Shown one piece after another: positions 17,807 to 27,779 of a stretch of DNA of 64,000 nucleotides. The notes below the pieces were generated by a model. It saw only the letters and a list, made by a program, of their open reading frames with translations, ran no database searches and was not told the DNA's origin. Within the stretch, counting starts at the first letter, position 1. The number at the start of each line of letters is the position of its first letter. The stretch comes from Saccharibacillus brassicae (GTDB taxonomy: Bacteria > Bacillota > Bacilli > Paenibacillales > Paenibacillaceae), in NCBI RefSeq assembly GCF_006542275.1, contig NZ_CP041217.1, forward strand, positions 3,085,501-3,149,500, read 5' to 3'. Made by a program: the position numbers and the translations under genes.

Positions 17807-19342
17807 ATGTCCGAATTATCGGTTACCGAACCTTCGGCCGCAGGTTCTTCCCCGTCGGGGCTGGATGCCGGCGGAGCCAAATCTTCGTCCGAATACGCGC
17901 AGGCCGGCTTCGCCTGGGTCGCTTCGCTGCTGCTGACGCTGCTGCTACTGGCCAACGCGTTCGATTACGCCGCCGGCACGATCAAGCCCGCGGTGCTGAC
18001 GATCGCCGCGGCTTACGCTTTTTTTACACTCGTACAGATTCTGATCTCGCTCTTGATCCGTCGCGACCTGGCGACCGCCGGCCGGATCAAGAACCGTACG
18101 CGGGCGCTCGGCTGGGTGCAGCTGCTCAGCCTCGCGACCGGCAACGTGTTCGCTGCCGCCGCCGCGTTCCAACTGGTCAAAAAGGCCAAAACGCCGGAGT
18201 ACGTATTCGCCGGGTACATGGTGCTGACCCAGATCGGCGTTATCGCCGTGTCGGCGCTCAACCTGTTCAAACCGTACGTCGCGGATACGTTCCCGCTCGG
18301 CATGCTGGTGCTGCTGATCGTGGCCGGCTTCCATCTGCTGACGATGATCCTGATCGCCGCGTTCGTCAAGCGTAACGCCGTGCCGCCCAAAATGACCGGG
18401 CTCGCGCTCGCGTTGATCCTGACGGCGGCGACCGGCAATCTGTTCGCGCTGCTGCTCGGCATCGTGCTGCTGGCGAAGATCCGCAGTCAGAAATCGCCGG
18501 CTTCCCCGAGATGGGAAGACGCGATCGACCGGTTGTCGAGAGGCACCACGTCGATGCTGGGGATGTTCTTCATCTTCTTCCTGTTCTCGCTGTCCGTGTC
18601 CAGTCTGTTCACGTTCGATTACGGCATGGCCGTCGAGAACAATTATAGCGCGATCCTCCAGACGCCGAGCCTGGCTTATCCGCTGGGCACCGACAACTTC
18701 GGCCGCGATTTGTTCTCGCGGATCGTGTTCGGTGCCCGGATCTCGCTGATCGTCGGCGCCGTGTCCACGCTCATTCCGTTCGTGATCGGGGGAATTCTCG
18801 GCGCGGTGTCCGGCTACTACGGACGTCGCACGGACAATATCATCATGCGGGCGCTCGACATCCTGTATTCGATTCCCGGCATCCTGCTTGCGATCGCGAT
18901 CATCGCGGCGTTCGGCGCGAGCACGGTCAATCTGATTCTCGCGCTCAGCGTGGGGGCCATCCCGACGTACGCCCGAACGATGCGCGCCAACGTCATGATG
19001 GTGTCCACCTACGAATTCGTCGACGCGGCGCGGGCGTTCGGTTCCGGCAGCCTGTCGATCATTTTCAAGCATATCGTTCCGAACGCCATGGCTCCGATGA
19101 TCGTCAAAGCGACGCTGACCATCGGCACGGCCGTCATCTCCACGAGCAGTCTCAGTTATCTGGGGCTCGGCGTGGAACCGCACATTCCCGAATGGGGCAA
19201 CATTCTGAAGCTCGGCAGCGCGTATCTGGAAACGAATTCTTATCTGGCTGTCTATCCGGGGCTTGCGATCATCGCGCTTGTTCTGTCGTTCAACTTTTTG
19301 GGCGACGGGCTGCGCGATGCGCTGGACCCGAAACTGGACTGA
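17807..19342 (+). CDS. Oligopeptide ABC transporter permease, DppC/OppC type, with N-terminal membrane extension
   Basis: A 511-residue membrane protein. From about residue 240 it is a normal OppC-like permease: [33 protein letters not shown], the coupling-loop segment [10 protein letters not shown] and SYLGLGVEP. The first 235 residues add about six hydrophobic segments not found in standard OppC (about 270-300 residues). ATG at 17807 is used; ATG at 17800 is in a different frame and gives only a shadow product. AAAGGGGG lies upstream. With the preceding permease it would form the translocation channel, driven by the divergent fused ATPase. Confidence 0.9.
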   Translation: MSELSVTEPSAAGSSPSGLDAGGAKSSSEYAQAGFAWVASLLLTLLLLANAFDYAAGTIKPAVLTIAAAYAFFTLVQILISLLIRRDLATAGRIKNRTRALGWVQLLSLATGNVFAAAAAFQLVKKAKTPEYVFAGYMVLTQIGVIAVSALNLFKPYVADTFPLGMLVLLIVAGFHLLTMILIAAFVKRNAVPPKMTGLALALILTAATGNLFALLLGIVLLAKIRSQKSPASPRWEDAIDRLSRGTTSMLGMFFIFFLFSLSVSSLFTFDYGMAVENNYSAILQTPSLAYPLGTDNFGRDLFSRIVFGARISLIVGAVSTLIPFVIGGILGAVSGYYGRRTDNIIMRALDILYSIPGILLAIAIIAAFGASTVNLILALSVGAIPTYARTMRANVMMVSTYEFVDAARAFGSGSLSIIFKHIVPNAMAPMIVKATLTIGTAVISTSSLSYLGLGVEPHIPEWGNILKLGSAYLETNSYLAVYPGLAIIALVLSFNFLGDGLRDALDPKLD

Positions 19343-19423
19343 CCTTATCGGAATCGGCAAAAGAACACGGCTTGGCTTCGGACAAAAATATACAGTTTCA
19401 CACTCACGGAGGGGGAGAAAAAC

Positions 19424-21283
19424 ATGCGTAATTCTTACAAGTTTACCAAGACGCTGACCGTACTGCTGCTGGCCTTATTGCTGGTGCTGGCGGGCTGCTC
19501 GTCGGTGACAACCAAGTCCGACACGGCCGCTCCGGCGGCGTCCACGGCGGACACGGGCGAACAGCCGGCCGCCGAAGCGACGACTTCGGCTCCGGTCGAT
19601 ATCGAGCTGCTGGCCATGACTTCGCAGGAATCGGACGTCAATATCATCCGCGACCAACTCACCAAGAACGGCTTCAACGTGAAGCTGAACCTGCAGCCGG
19701 ATTACGGCAGCTTCAAAGCCCAGCAGGACGCCGGCAACTACGACGCCGCGCTGTCGAGCTGGACGACGGTAACCGGCAACCCGGATTACGCCGTGCGCTC
19801 GCTGTTCAAGACGGGCGGCGACTACAGCATCCTCGCCGACTCCGAGATCGACAAGCTGATCGACAAAGCGGCGACCGAATCGCCGGAAGATTACGTGGCG
19901 ACCTACAAAGAACTTGAGCAAAAGCTCGTGTTCGACAACGCGTATATCGCGCCGCTGTACATCTCGCTCAAGAGCCAGGCGATCAACAAGGATATCCTGA
20001 ATCCGGAATCCGTCCGCCTGTCCAAATCCCGCGCGCTGGCCTGGGAAGACATCGAATTCAAAGATTCCGCCAAAAACAAAACCGAGCCGCTCGTAATGAC
20101 GCAGGCGATGTCCACGCTGACTTCGCTTGATCCGATCAAAGGCAACGACGGTTCGATCAATACGTTGAACACGAACATGTATGTGCGTCTGATCAACCTG
20201 ACCGACGACGACAAGATCACGTCCGACGGCTCGCTGTCGCGCAACTTCAGCATCGCCGACGGCAACTCGGATTACTACTTCATCCTGCGCGACGATATCA
20301 ACTTCGCCAAAGTCGAAGGCGACAAAGCTGTCGATACCGGCGAGCGCGTAGGCGCCGACGACGTCGTGTTCGCGCTGGATCGCGCGAAAAACAAAGACTC
20401 CGTGCCGGATCACCGCACGTACTCGCTGCACGAACATATCAAGACGGTCTCGGCGGTCTCCGATCTGTCCGAACTGGATTCCGCCAAGACGGCGGACGGC
20501 GGCACGGTCCGCGAAGCGCTGGAGCAGGGGCTTGAAGCGCCGATCTCCGCTCTGGTCGCGGACAAGACGCAGGCCGACAACGCGGCCGGCAAATACCAGG
20601 TCATCAAGCTGACGACGACCGAGCCTTTCCCGCAGGTGCTGAACTATCTGGCTCACCAATCGGCGGGCATCGTCTCCAAGAAGCAGGTCGAAAGCATCAA
20701 CACGTACGACGTGGCCAAGTTCGACGTTACCAAAGACATTCCTTACGGCGACCAGAACACCGTTACGGAAGGCGCCGCTTACGACAACACGCTGTACGCC
20801 AGCGGTCCTTACATCCTGACGACCAAAAACGACTATGACGCGAAGTTCGTCAAGAACCCGGCCTACATGCCGGGAACGGAGAACGAACCGAACATCTCCA
20901 ACATCTCGATCCGCTTTATCGCCGATGCCGACAGCGCGCTGGCGGCTCTGCGCAGCGGCGAAATCTATTCGTACTACGGCGTGCCGGAGACGAAATTCTC
21001 CGTAGTCGAAGGCGATGCCAAGCTGCAGCTCCAGAAGATCGAGAGCAACGCGGTCAGCTACCTGCTGTTCAACACGTCGGACAAGCGTCCGATCGGCAAG
21101 AGCGCAGACCTGCGCAAAGCCGTGCTGTACTCGATCAACCAGGACGAGATCCTGCAATTCTACGAAGGCAACAAGATCAAGGCGGCTTCCACCGTCAGCC
21201 CGCTTGTCGATACCGGCAACGTGCTGACCGCCGACCCGGCCAAGGTCAAAGAAGCGCTGGCGGCTTATGAGGCTGCGAAGTAA
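19424..21283 (+). CDS. Oligopeptide-binding lipoprotein, apparently circularly permuted
   Basis: A 619-residue lipoprotein with signal peptide and lipobox LAGC (Cys25), followed by a Ser/Ala/Thr linker. The fold is SBP_bac_5 (OppA/DppA), but the order looks changed. Residues about 55-190 resemble the usual C-terminal lobe (helix before NGFNVKLNL, YDAALSSW, IDKLIDKA, IAPLYISL). What normally is the N-terminus (QAMSTLTSLDPIKGND) begins near residue 207. The protein ends just after DLRKAVLYSINQDEILQFYEG and ADPAKVKEALAAYEAAK, where a normal binding protein continues into its C-terminal lobe. It would capture peptides for the permeases encoded just upstream; ligand unknown. The start has GGAGGGGGAG upstream. 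Confidence 0.88.
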   Translation: MRNSYKFTKTLTVLLLALLLVLAGCSSVTTKSDTAAPAASTADTGEQPAAEATTSAPVDIELLAMTSQESDVNIIRDQLTKNGFNVKLNLQPDYGSFKAQQDAGNYDAALSSWTTVTGNPDYAVRSLFKTGGDYSILADSEIDKLIDKAATESPEDYVATYKELEQKLVFDNAYIAPLYISLKSQAINKDILNPESVRLSKSRALAWEDIEFKDSAKNKTEPLVMTQAMSTLTSLDPIKGNDGSINTLNTNMYVRLINLTDDDKITSDGSLSRNFSIADGNSDYYFILRDDINFAKVEGDKAVDTGERVGADDVVFALDRAKNKDSVPDHRTYSLHEHIKTVSAVSDLSELDSAKTADGGTVREALEQGLEAPISALVADKTQADNAAGKYQVIKLTTTEPFPQVLNYLAHQSAGIVSKKQVESINTYDVAKFDVTKDIPYGDQNTVTEGAAYDNTLYASGPYILTTKNDYDAKFVKNPAYMPGTENEPNISNISIRFIADADSALAALRSGEIYSYYGVPETKFSVVEGDAKLQLQKIESNAVSYLLFNTSDKRPIGKSADLRKAVLYSINQDEILQFYEGNKIKAASTVSPLVDTGNVLTADPAKVKEALAAYEAAK

Positions 21284-21317
21284 GACGGGGTGACCGGATC
21301 GGAAACATAATGCTAAG

Positions 21318-21355
21318 AAAAAAGGCACTTTCCCTCTCGGGAAAGCGCCTTTTTT
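21318..21355. terminator. Bidirectional terminator between convergent ABC operons
   Basis: AAAAAAGGC and GCCTTTTTT flank CTTTCCC and GGGAAAG around a short loop. It can end both the peptide transporter (+) and exporter (-) transcripts. Confidence 0.9.
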
Positions 21356-21360
21356 GGGTT

Positions 21361-22053
21361 CTACGGGATGAGCTCGCCCGCCTCGATCATTCGACCGTCT
21401 TCGATCCTTACGATCCGGTCGCAGTAAGCCGCGATATTCGGATCGTGCGTCACGATGATGATCGTTTTGCCTTCTTGATTGATGGACTTAAGCAGCTCGA
21501 TGATTTCCTGCGACGTTTTCTGGTCCAGCGCTCCGGTAGGTTCGTCGGCCAGAATGATGCCGGGATCGTTAATCAGCGCCCGGGCGATCGCGACGCGCTG
21601 CTTCTGCCCGCCGGACAAATTCATGACTTTCTCATGCCGTTTCTGTCCGATATGCAGCTTCTCCAGCAGTGCCGGCAGGCGGGCCGCCCGTTCTTTGCGA
21701 AGCTGCGGTTCTTTCATGTAGTTCAGCGGCAGCAGCACGTTTTTTTGGACGGAGTAGTGATCGACCAAAGCAAAATCCTGCATAACGAACCCCAGGTCAC
21801 GGTTGCGAATTCGGGCCAAAGCTTTGGGAGACTGCTGTTCGACCGGGATATCGTTGAGGCGGTAGCTGCCGCCGCTCGGATGATCGATGCAGCCGAGAAT
21901 ATGGAGCAGCGTCGTTTTGCCCGAGCCGGAGGTCCCCATAATCGCGACCATTTCTCCTTTTTGTATGCTCAACGAAACGTCGTTCAAAGCGTGCAGCGCA
22001 TGCTGCTTGGTTTTGAACACTTTGTTCAGGTTGCGAATTTCGATCGGGTTCAT
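21361..22053 (-). CDS. ABC transporter ATP-binding protein (MacB/LolD type)
   Basis: A 230-residue ATPase. Walker [10 protein letters not shown] is at 40-48, the signature LSGGQKQR and Walker [13 protein letters not shown] follow, and the H-loop THDPN is near the end. This subtype works with FtsX/MacB-like permeases that move lipoproteins, peptides or drugs. It is the last of three genes; its ATG overlaps the stop of the preceding permease (ATGA), so the subunits are translated together. The substrate cannot be told from sequence; antimicrobial peptide export or resistance is one common role. Confidence 0.9.
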   Translation of the reverse strand: MNPIEIRNLNKVFKTKQHALHALNDVSLSIQKGEMVAIMGTSGSGKTTLLHILGCIDHPSGGSYRLNDIPVEQQSPKALARIRNRDLGFVMQDFALVDHYSVQKNVLLPLNYMKEPQLRKERAARLPALLEKLHIGQKRHEKVMNLSGGQKQRVAIARALINDPGIILADEPTGALDQKTSQEIIELLKSINQEGKTIIIVTHDPNIAAYCDRIVRIEDGRMIEAGELIP

Positions 22054-23237
22054 CGGCTTCTTCCTCTCAGCATGGAAGTCATGGACATTCGATTCAATCG
22101 GATGACCGGAATGGTCAAAAAGACGACAGCCAGCAGCGCGCTTACACTCAGGGAAACGGCGAGGTTCGAAAAAGCTCCGAATACGAGGGCCGTAACGAGA
22201 TTGCCCAATGCCAGCAGCAGCAGAAATTGTCCGCCCAGCCGGAGCGCCAGATCTGACCGCGTGGCTCCCGACAGCAAATGGACGCCGAATTCGTAAATAT
22301 GCTTTTCGATAAATTGCAAATAAGAGACCGTCACCGTAACGAACGTAAAGACCAGGATCAGGCTGGATAGAAGAATCTGGATTTGCAGCGATTTTTCTTT
22401 ATCCTGGGCGACGAATTTGGATTGGTAGAGCATGCTTTTAAAAGCGAAAGAAAGCGTGTTGGATTCGGCCGCGCGTTGGACGATTTCAGCCAACGCGGAC
22501 GTATCGTCGGTGGCGACGTAAGCTCTCGTAATTACGCTTTCGTAATCAAGCGCGCTTAACAAGTCGTTTTTGTTAAGCGGAAGCAAAATCATTCGGTCCA
22601 AATTTTTGAAATCCCTGGTTGCCATGATATCGATATAGGAGCTGTCTTGTTTTAAAATGCCTACAACTTGGTAGCGTTGGCTGCCGAGCGGGGAAAGAAT
22701 GTCTCCCAGTTTGTATTTGAATGTAAGATCGCTGCCAATCAATATCGGAATGATTGAAGACTTTTTCTGATAATCTTCAGCCCTGAAAGTTCTCCCTTTC
22801 TCCACTTCAAGATTGAAATACTTAAAAAAGAGATCGTTCGCATAAACATAAGGAATAAATACATTGGCATCCGAGGTGTACAAAAATTCAGGATTGCCGA
22901 AAGAAGATTTTTTTAAATTAAAGGTAGAAGAATAAAGCGAAAAAGCTTCCACTTTATTGTTGGCATAGATCGAATCGTATATCCGGTTTAACTTCGGGAT
23001 ATTCTTGTCGTCTTGCAGTAAAAGGTTTTGTTGCATGTTTCCCGTAAAATTAATCAAGCCGTAAATTTCTTTGGTCGCGTTAAGCCGTTGAATTTCGTTC
23101 TTCATTTTACTCATGTCGTTCAAGCTCCAAGCGATCAGGTTGACGATGACCAGAAGCATGATCGTTTCCAGCAAAAGAACGAACGAATTGCCTTTATGCC
23201 GCCAAAGATCCTGTACCGAGTATTTCATTTGATTCAT
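22050..23237 (-). CDS. ABC transporter permease (FtsX/MacB-like)
   Basis: A 395-residue membrane protein with one N-terminal membrane segment (about 18-38), a roughly 220-residue extracytoplasmic domain, and three C-terminal membrane segments (about 285-380) ending in an Arg-rich tail. This one-plus-three layout is typical of MacB/FtsX permeases. Base composition is clearly more AT-rich than in the flanking genes, especially 22600-23200. It overlaps both neighbours by four bases. It probably pairs with the product of the upstream gene as a heterodimeric channel. Confidence 0.85.
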   Translation of the reverse strand: MNQMKYSVQDLWRHKGNSFVLLLETIMLLVIVNLIAWSLNDMSKMKNEIQRLNATKEIYGLINFTGNMQQNLLLQDDKNIPKLNRIYDSIYANNKVEAFSLYSSTFNLKKSSFGNPEFLYTSDANVFIPYVYANDLFFKYFNLEVEKGRTFRAEDYQKKSSIIPILIGSDLTFKYKLGDILSPLGSQRYQVVGILKQDSSYIDIMATRDFKNLDRMILLPLNKNDLLSALDYESVITRAYVATDDTSALAEIVQRAAESNTLSFAFKSMLYQSKFVAQDKEKSLQIQILLSSLILVFTFVTVTVSYLQFIEKHIYEFGVHLLSGATRSDLALRLGGQFLLLLALGNLVTALVFGAFSNLAVSLSVSALLAVVFLTIPVIRLNRMSMTSMLRGRSR

Positions 23238-24280
23238 GGAAGGACAACCTTCTTTCTTGTCCGCTTTCTTTTATCATAGCGAGAAGTCGAGATGAGGGCG
23301 GTCAACGTGCCTATAATCATACAGAACAACAAGGCCAGCAGGCTGCCCAACAGGGTGACTTCCCGAATCAGTTCATGGAAAATACCCCATTTTGCGATTA
23401 GCCAGGCCAGAACGTTGCCAATGATAAAACTCAGCAGGAGAACGACCGCATATTCCCGAAGCAGCCAGAATCGGATCTGCCACGCATTCGCTCCGACCAA
23501 ATGTCGGGCCTGGATCTCGTCTGTTTTGGACTGTACCCAGGACATGGTCGTGCCAAGCGTGCTCAGCATCATCAGCAGAAGAGCGATCCCGAATACCATG
23601 ACGATAAAAGCCTGATCGCGTAGGGCGAGCATAAACCGATCCATGAATCCGGCAACCGCAGGTTCAATGGAATAAGAAAAAGCTTCGGGCTGTTCCGACA
23701 TCCACTGACCCAGTACCGCGTTCAGATCGGTCTCGGAAATACCGTCAATGGAGTAGGGGCCGTAGGCCGGCTTTTCCGGATCGAGCGTAATCAAAATATT
23801 GCTGTTTCGATGCATATAACTGTTCACCCAAACGAAAGAGTCGAAGACCGGGTAAGCCTGACCCTGATAATAGAAATAGGGCTGTCCGTCCCGCACGATC
23901 GTGTTGTTCATCAAACCGCGATCCAACAAGATCTGGTTCGCCGGAAGGGAATCGGGACTTGGCCCGTGATCCAGAGGAAAAGGCAGTTTGGCCTGATGCA
24001 GGTAAACGGACTTGGCATAATAATTATCTTGGTCTTTGTAGAGAACGAAAGAATCGCTTCCCTGTTCGAGACGCTCGATAAGGTGTTTGTTTTTCAAATC
24101 GGAAGAGGCACCCGCGGCACCGGTATGTATATTGAATTGTAAGGCATTCTTCGTCAAGCCGTTCTGGATGACCTCTGTACTCGCGTAGGAAGTGAGCAGA
24201 GCGGAAAAAGACAAGCATGTAAAAGTGGCAACGACGACATAATAAATAATGAGATATAGCGATCTTTTGAGAAAAAACAT
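23234..24280 (-). CDS. ABC transporter permease, partner subunit
   Basis: A 348-residue membrane protein with the same topology as its neighbour: one membrane segment near the start (LIIYYVVVATFTCLSFSALL), a large outer domain, and three membrane segments from about 215, ending in RKRTRKK. ATG at 24280 was preferred because GGAG lies nine bases before it; an in-frame GTG at 24316 would add 12 residues. The stop overlaps the next ATG. I recognise no specific export substrate; the operon has no obvious precursor peptide or two-component system beside it. Confidence 0.8.
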   Translation of the reverse strand: MFFLKRSLYLIIYYVVVATFTCLSFSALLTSYASTEVIQNGLTKNALQFNIHTGAAGASSDLKNKHLIERLEQGSDSFVLYKDQDNYYAKSVYLHQAKLPFPLDHGPSPDSLPANQILLDRGLMNNTIVRDGQPYFYYQGQAYPVFDSFVWVNSYMHRNSNILITLDPEKPAYGPYSIDGISETDLNAVLGQWMSEQPEAFSYSIEPAVAGFMDRFMLALRDQAFIVMVFGIALLLMMLSTLGTTMSWVQSKTDEIQARHLVGANAWQIRFWLLREYAVVLLLSFIIGNVLAWLIAKWGIFHELIREVTLLGSLLALLFCMIIGTLTALISTSRYDKRKRTRKKVVLP

Positions 24281-24524
24281 GCATCCACGCTCCAGAACAA
24301 AATAAGACCCTTCCACATTAAGAAGAAGAGTCTTATCTTTAATTTTTCAAAGAGATTTCAGAAGACTTCTATAAGAAGGCTATCGATAAAAAAGAGGTAT
24401 TTGCCGTAAAAAATAAACGCTGCCGGAAAACAAAACGTTACGGTTTTTTTGAAAAATAGGACGCCAACCTTTTCTCCCTATATTCCGGTAGATACACGGG
24501 AACTCCGACGCAGCGCAAAAAAGC
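24281..24524. other. AT-rich upstream region of the exporter operon
   Basis: This stretch holds the presumed minus-strand promoter of the exporter operon. TTGAAA (complement of 24345-24350) is a possible -35, but no convincing -10 at the right spacing was found. I see no gene in it. Confidence 0.4.
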
Positions 24525-24556
24525 AAAAAAACCGGCAGAAATCTCTGCCGGTTTTT
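24525..24556 (-). terminator. Terminator of the chemotaxis receptor gene
   Basis: AACCGGCAGA and TCTGCCGGTT form a 10-bp stem with a 4-base loop; A- and T-runs on both sides allow either direction. Confidence 0.85.
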
Positions 24557-24651
24557 CGAAATATGTGGAAACGGCCGCGAACAGGGGAGGAACCCGCTTC
24601 GCAGGCGGCAGCGCGCCGCCCGAGGCCGAGGAACTTGCGAAGGAGACAGGT

Positions 24652-26355
24652 TTACAGGCTGAACTTGGTCATCTCATGCTGGAGGTCTTCGGCCAGCTGG
24701 GACAGGTGACGGGCGGAGCCGTTGACTTCTTCCATCGTCGACAGCTGCTGCTCGCTCGCCGCGCTCACTTCTTCGAGGCCCGCCGCACCCTGCTCGGTCA
24801 CGCGGCTGATGCTCTGCATTGCCCGGCCGATCTCGGCCGATTGGCCGGAAGCGGAAGCGATGGAATGCGAGATCTGCCCGATCCGGCCGGACACGTCGGC
24901 GATCGACTGCTGAATGACGGAGAACGAGGCGGAGACGCGGCCGGCGCCTTCCACGCCGTGCTTGACGCGGCCGGACGCTTCGTCCATGGAGACGACGGCT
25001 TTGCGGCTCTCGACCTGGACGGAACGGACGGTATCGGTAATTTGCGAAGCGGACTCCGCGGCCGACTCGGCCAGTTTGCGAATCTCCTGGGCGACCACGG
25101 CGAAGCCTCGACCGGCGTCGCCGGCTCGGGCCGCTTCGATCGAAGCGTTAAGCGCCAGCAGGTTCGTCTGCTTGGCGACCTGTTGAATAGCGGAGACGAG
25201 CGTGTCGATATCGGCGATGCGCTGTTCCAGCGAAACCATGACCGATCCGGTATGCGAGACGCTCGTATCGATATCCTGCATCTGGCGCAGGACGTCCTGC
25301 ACTTCGTTCAGTCCGTCGCGGGCCGACACTTCGGTGCGTCCGGCCAGTTCCGTAATCGATTCGCTGCCGCCGCGGATGCTGTCCATGTTATCGGCCAGCT
25401 GCTCGGCGGAGTGGGTCACTTCCGACACCGTCTGCGTCTGCGCTTCGAATCCGTCGGCCAACGTGCTGGACGAAGAAGCGATATGACCGGACGCGACCGC
25501 CGTTTGTTCGGCGCTGGCGGTCAACTGCTGCGACGAAGCGGACAGCGTCAGAGCGCTTTCATCCACTTTGCGGATAATACTGCGCAGGCCGCCGATCATG
25601 CCGTTGAACGAGTTGGCCAACTGGCCGATCTCGTCGCGGGAACGGTAATCCGACTGCACGGTCAGGTCGCCTTCTTCGGCGCTCTGCATCAGCTGTTGGA
25701 TCTTGCGCAGCGGAACGGAGACGGCGCGCGCGATCAGGTAGCCGAACGCCAGCGAGAGCACGATGCCGCCGACCAGCAGGGAGAGGATCAAGATCAGGGA
25801 GCCGTTCTTGAGCTGCACGGTCGCTTCGCTGCTGGCCTGTGCTTCGCCGGCTTGCAGCGCCGTGATTTGCTGCAGCATGTCGTTCGTCTGCTGGCGCAGC
25901 GATTGGACTTTTTCCGTGAAGACCGTATAGGCCCGCGTCTTGTCGTCCAGCTTGCTGAGCTCCACGACTTCCTGCAGCGCGGTGCGATAAGTCGGCACAA
26001 CGTTGCGGAAGGCGGTGTATTCCTTCTCCATTTGCGCCGACATCGGAACTTGTTCGAGCTTCGCGTAAGACTCGTTGTTGGCGTCCTGGCGTTCCTTGAG
26101 TTGGGCTTGCAGTTCCGTGGACTGGGCCGCATTCGTCGAGACGATCATTTCCAGCACGATCGACTGCATGGTGACGTTGTTGGTCCGGACTTCGTCCAAA
26201 ATCGCCATCGCTTTGACGTTCCGGTTATACATGCGTTCGGAAGCGGCGGATACTTTTTGGGTCGCGTTATATCCGCCTACACCGATGACGGCAAGCAAGA
26301 CAGCGGATACAACGGTTAAAATCATGATCTTCCAGCGTACGTTCAAATTTCTCAT
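24652..26355 (-). CDS. Methyl-accepting chemotaxis protein
   Basis: A 567-residue receptor. Membrane segment 1 (about 8-29), a roughly 150-residue extracellular four-helix-bundle-like sensor (residues 30-185), membrane segment 2 (about 187-210), a HAMP domain (about 210-262), then a long helical signalling domain. The signalling tip is recognisable by [26 protein letters not shown] near residue 405-430, which contacts CheA and CheW. The sensor ligand is unknown. ATG at 26355 follows AGGAGG. The gene is monocistronic, with a terminator at 24525 and a possible sigma-D promoter upstream. Confidence 0.93.
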   Translation of the reverse strand: MRNLNVRWKIMILTVVSAVLLAVIGVGGYNATQKVSAASERMYNRNVKAMAILDEVRTNNVTMQSIVLEMIVSTNAAQSTELQAQLKERQDANNESYAKLEQVPMSAQMEKEYTAFRNVVPTYRTALQEVVELSKLDDKTRAYTVFTEKVQSLRQQTNDMLQQITALQAGEAQASSEATVQLKNGSLILILSLLVGGIVLSLAFGYLIARAVSVPLRKIQQLMQSAEEGDLTVQSDYRSRDEIGQLANSFNGMIGGLRSIIRKVDESALTLSASSQQLTASAEQTAVASGHIASSSSTLADGFEAQTQTVSEVTHSAEQLADNMDSIRGGSESITELAGRTEVSARDGLNEVQDVLRQMQDIDTSVSHTGSVMVSLEQRIADIDTLVSAIQQVAKQTNLLALNASIEAARAGDAGRGFAVVAQEIRKLAESAAESASQITDTVRSVQVESRKAVVSMDEASGRVKHGVEGAGRVSASFSVIQQSIADVSGRIGQISHSIASASGQSAEIGRAMQSISRVTEQGAAGLEEVSAASEQQLSTMEEVNGSARHLSQLAEDLQHEMTKFSL

Positions 26356-26448
26356 GGCAGAGCCTCCTGGGTGTCTTTAAATGGATAATATTATCTGCAT
26401 TTATTCATTTAAAGTTCGAATTTTGTCGAATATAAGTAAGTATTTTAT

Positions 26449-26473
26449 ATATCGGCAGGAGAATAAGATTTTA
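26449..26473 (-). promoter_or_regulatory. Possible sigma-D (motility) promoter for the chemotaxis receptor
   Basis: On the minus strand GCCGATAT (26449-26456) matches the Bacillus sigma-D -10 exactly. TAAA lies 13 bases upstream rather than the usual 15. It is about 95 bases before the start codon. Confidence 0.35.
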
Positions 26474-26580
26474 AAAGCGGTTTTTTGAATTTATTGGATG
26501 TTATTTTGTCGAATTAAGCCTTTGTGCCTAGTTCTTAAGTTTTGTTTCATAAAATAACTGATAACAGATAATAAAGCATG

Positions 26581-26627
26581 AAAAAAAGACCGGAATCCAT
26601 GAACTTTACGTCCATGGATCTCGGTCT
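26581..26627 (-). terminator. Terminator of the metallohydrolase gene
   Basis: On the minus strand GACCGAGATCCATGG pairs with CCATGGATTCCGGTC-like sequence across a short loop and is followed by seven T. Confidence 0.8.
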
Positions 26628-26727
26628 GTCGGTCTGTTCGATCGGTTCGTTCCCGCACTCGGAAAGGTACCCGCCGGGGGTATGCCGGACTTTCCTGCCA
26701 ACGGCGGCCTGTTTCTCGCTTTACGCG

Positions 26728-27573
26728 TCAGGCTTCGGGATCGATATGCGCCGAATCGACGTATCGGCCGCTGGCCGGTACGGCCAGTTCGTCGAACCGG
26801 CTGCTTAACAGCTCCAGCCCTTCGGTCAGCTCGCGTCCGGCCATCGGCTCGCCGTGTCCGGTCACCGCTGCCGCAGGGCGAAGCGCCGCAAGCCGGGCAA
26901 CCGAAGTGCGCGCCGCTTCCCAGTTGGGCGTGAAGTAGGTCGGCGGCCCGTGGATTTCCCGCCGCTGCGTCAGCACGGCCAATGCCGATTCCTGCTTGAC
27001 GGTAATGAACGCGTCGCCGGCGACAAGCGTCCCGTCCGCGCTGCGAAACAGCGAGACATGGCCTTCGGAATGCCCCGGCGTGTGCAGCCAGCGCCAGTCC
27101 GGCAGGAACGGCATGCTGCCGTCGGCCGGCAGCGGCTTCACGCGGCTGCCGAGGTCGATGCCTTTGTTCGGGTAGAGCGGAGCCGAAGCGGCCATCAGGC
27201 CGCCGCCGACCGTCGGATCGCCGGGTGGATAATCCGCTGCTCCGGTCAGGAACGGAACCTCGAATTCGTGGGCGTACACGTCCACGTCGGGGAACAGTTC
27301 GAGCAGATCCTGAATAGAACCCGTATGATCGAAATGGCCGTGCGTCAGCAGGATCGCCAGCGGCTTCTCGCTGCCGAAACGCTCGCGCGCCTCCTTCATG
27401 ATCTTGGACGCCGAGCCGGGCATGCCCGTATCGACGAGCACCCAGCTGCCGCTGCCGGGCATACCGATCAGGACGACGTTCGAAATTTTCGTACGCAAAT
27501 AAGTGACGTCTTCGGGCAGGCGGTCTTCGGGACGGCTCGCATCGGGCGAACCGGAATTCGGATAAGCTTGCAT
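26728..27573 (-). CDS. MBL-fold (metallo-beta-lactamase superfamily) hydrolase
   Basis: A 281-residue protein. The metal motif HxHxDH reads THGHFDH at residues 77-83; further ligands are in HTPGHSEGH and GDAF, and a late His is in VTGHGEP. This is the glyoxalase-II-like branch; many members are uncharacterised hydrolases or lactonases. The enzyme is probably cytoplasmic, as there is no signal peptide. ATG at 27573 follows GGAGGTG. No neighbour indicates a substrate. Confidence 0.88.
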   Translation of the reverse strand: MQAYPNSGSPDASRPEDRLPEDVTYLRTKISNVVLIGMPGSGSWVLVDTGMPGSASKIMKEARERFGSEKPLAILLTHGHFDHTGSIQDLLELFPDVDVYAHEFEVPFLTGAADYPPGDPTVGGGLMAASAPLYPNKGIDLGSRVKPLPADGSMPFLPDWRWLHTPGHSEGHVSLFRSADGTLVAGDAFITVKQESALAVLTQRREIHGPPTYFTPNWEAARTSVARLAALRPAAAVTGHGEPMAGRELTEGLELLSSRFDELAVPASGRYVDSAHIDPEA

Positions 27574-27700
27574 GCGCGTTGCACCTCCGCAAATTTGGAA
27601 TTGGGAAAAAGCTGGAATCAGACGGTTGCCCTGTTTTACCCGTTACAGAGAGCGCTGACACATCGGGCGCGGCAGGCGAGACGCGGCAGGCGAGAAACGA

Positions 27701-27738
27701 GAAAAGCCGGTCTTTTCCCGGGAAGGAAAACAACCGGC
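27701..27738 (-). terminator. Terminator of the thymidine kinase gene
   Basis: On the minus strand GCCGGTTGTTTTCC pairs with GGGAAAAGACCGGC and is followed by TTTTC. Just beyond it, CGCGGCAGGCGAGA occurs twice in tandem. Confidence 0.7.
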
Positions 27739-27779
27739 CGGCGCGGCGCCGCCAATTCGGCGTGCCGGCGGATATGCGA

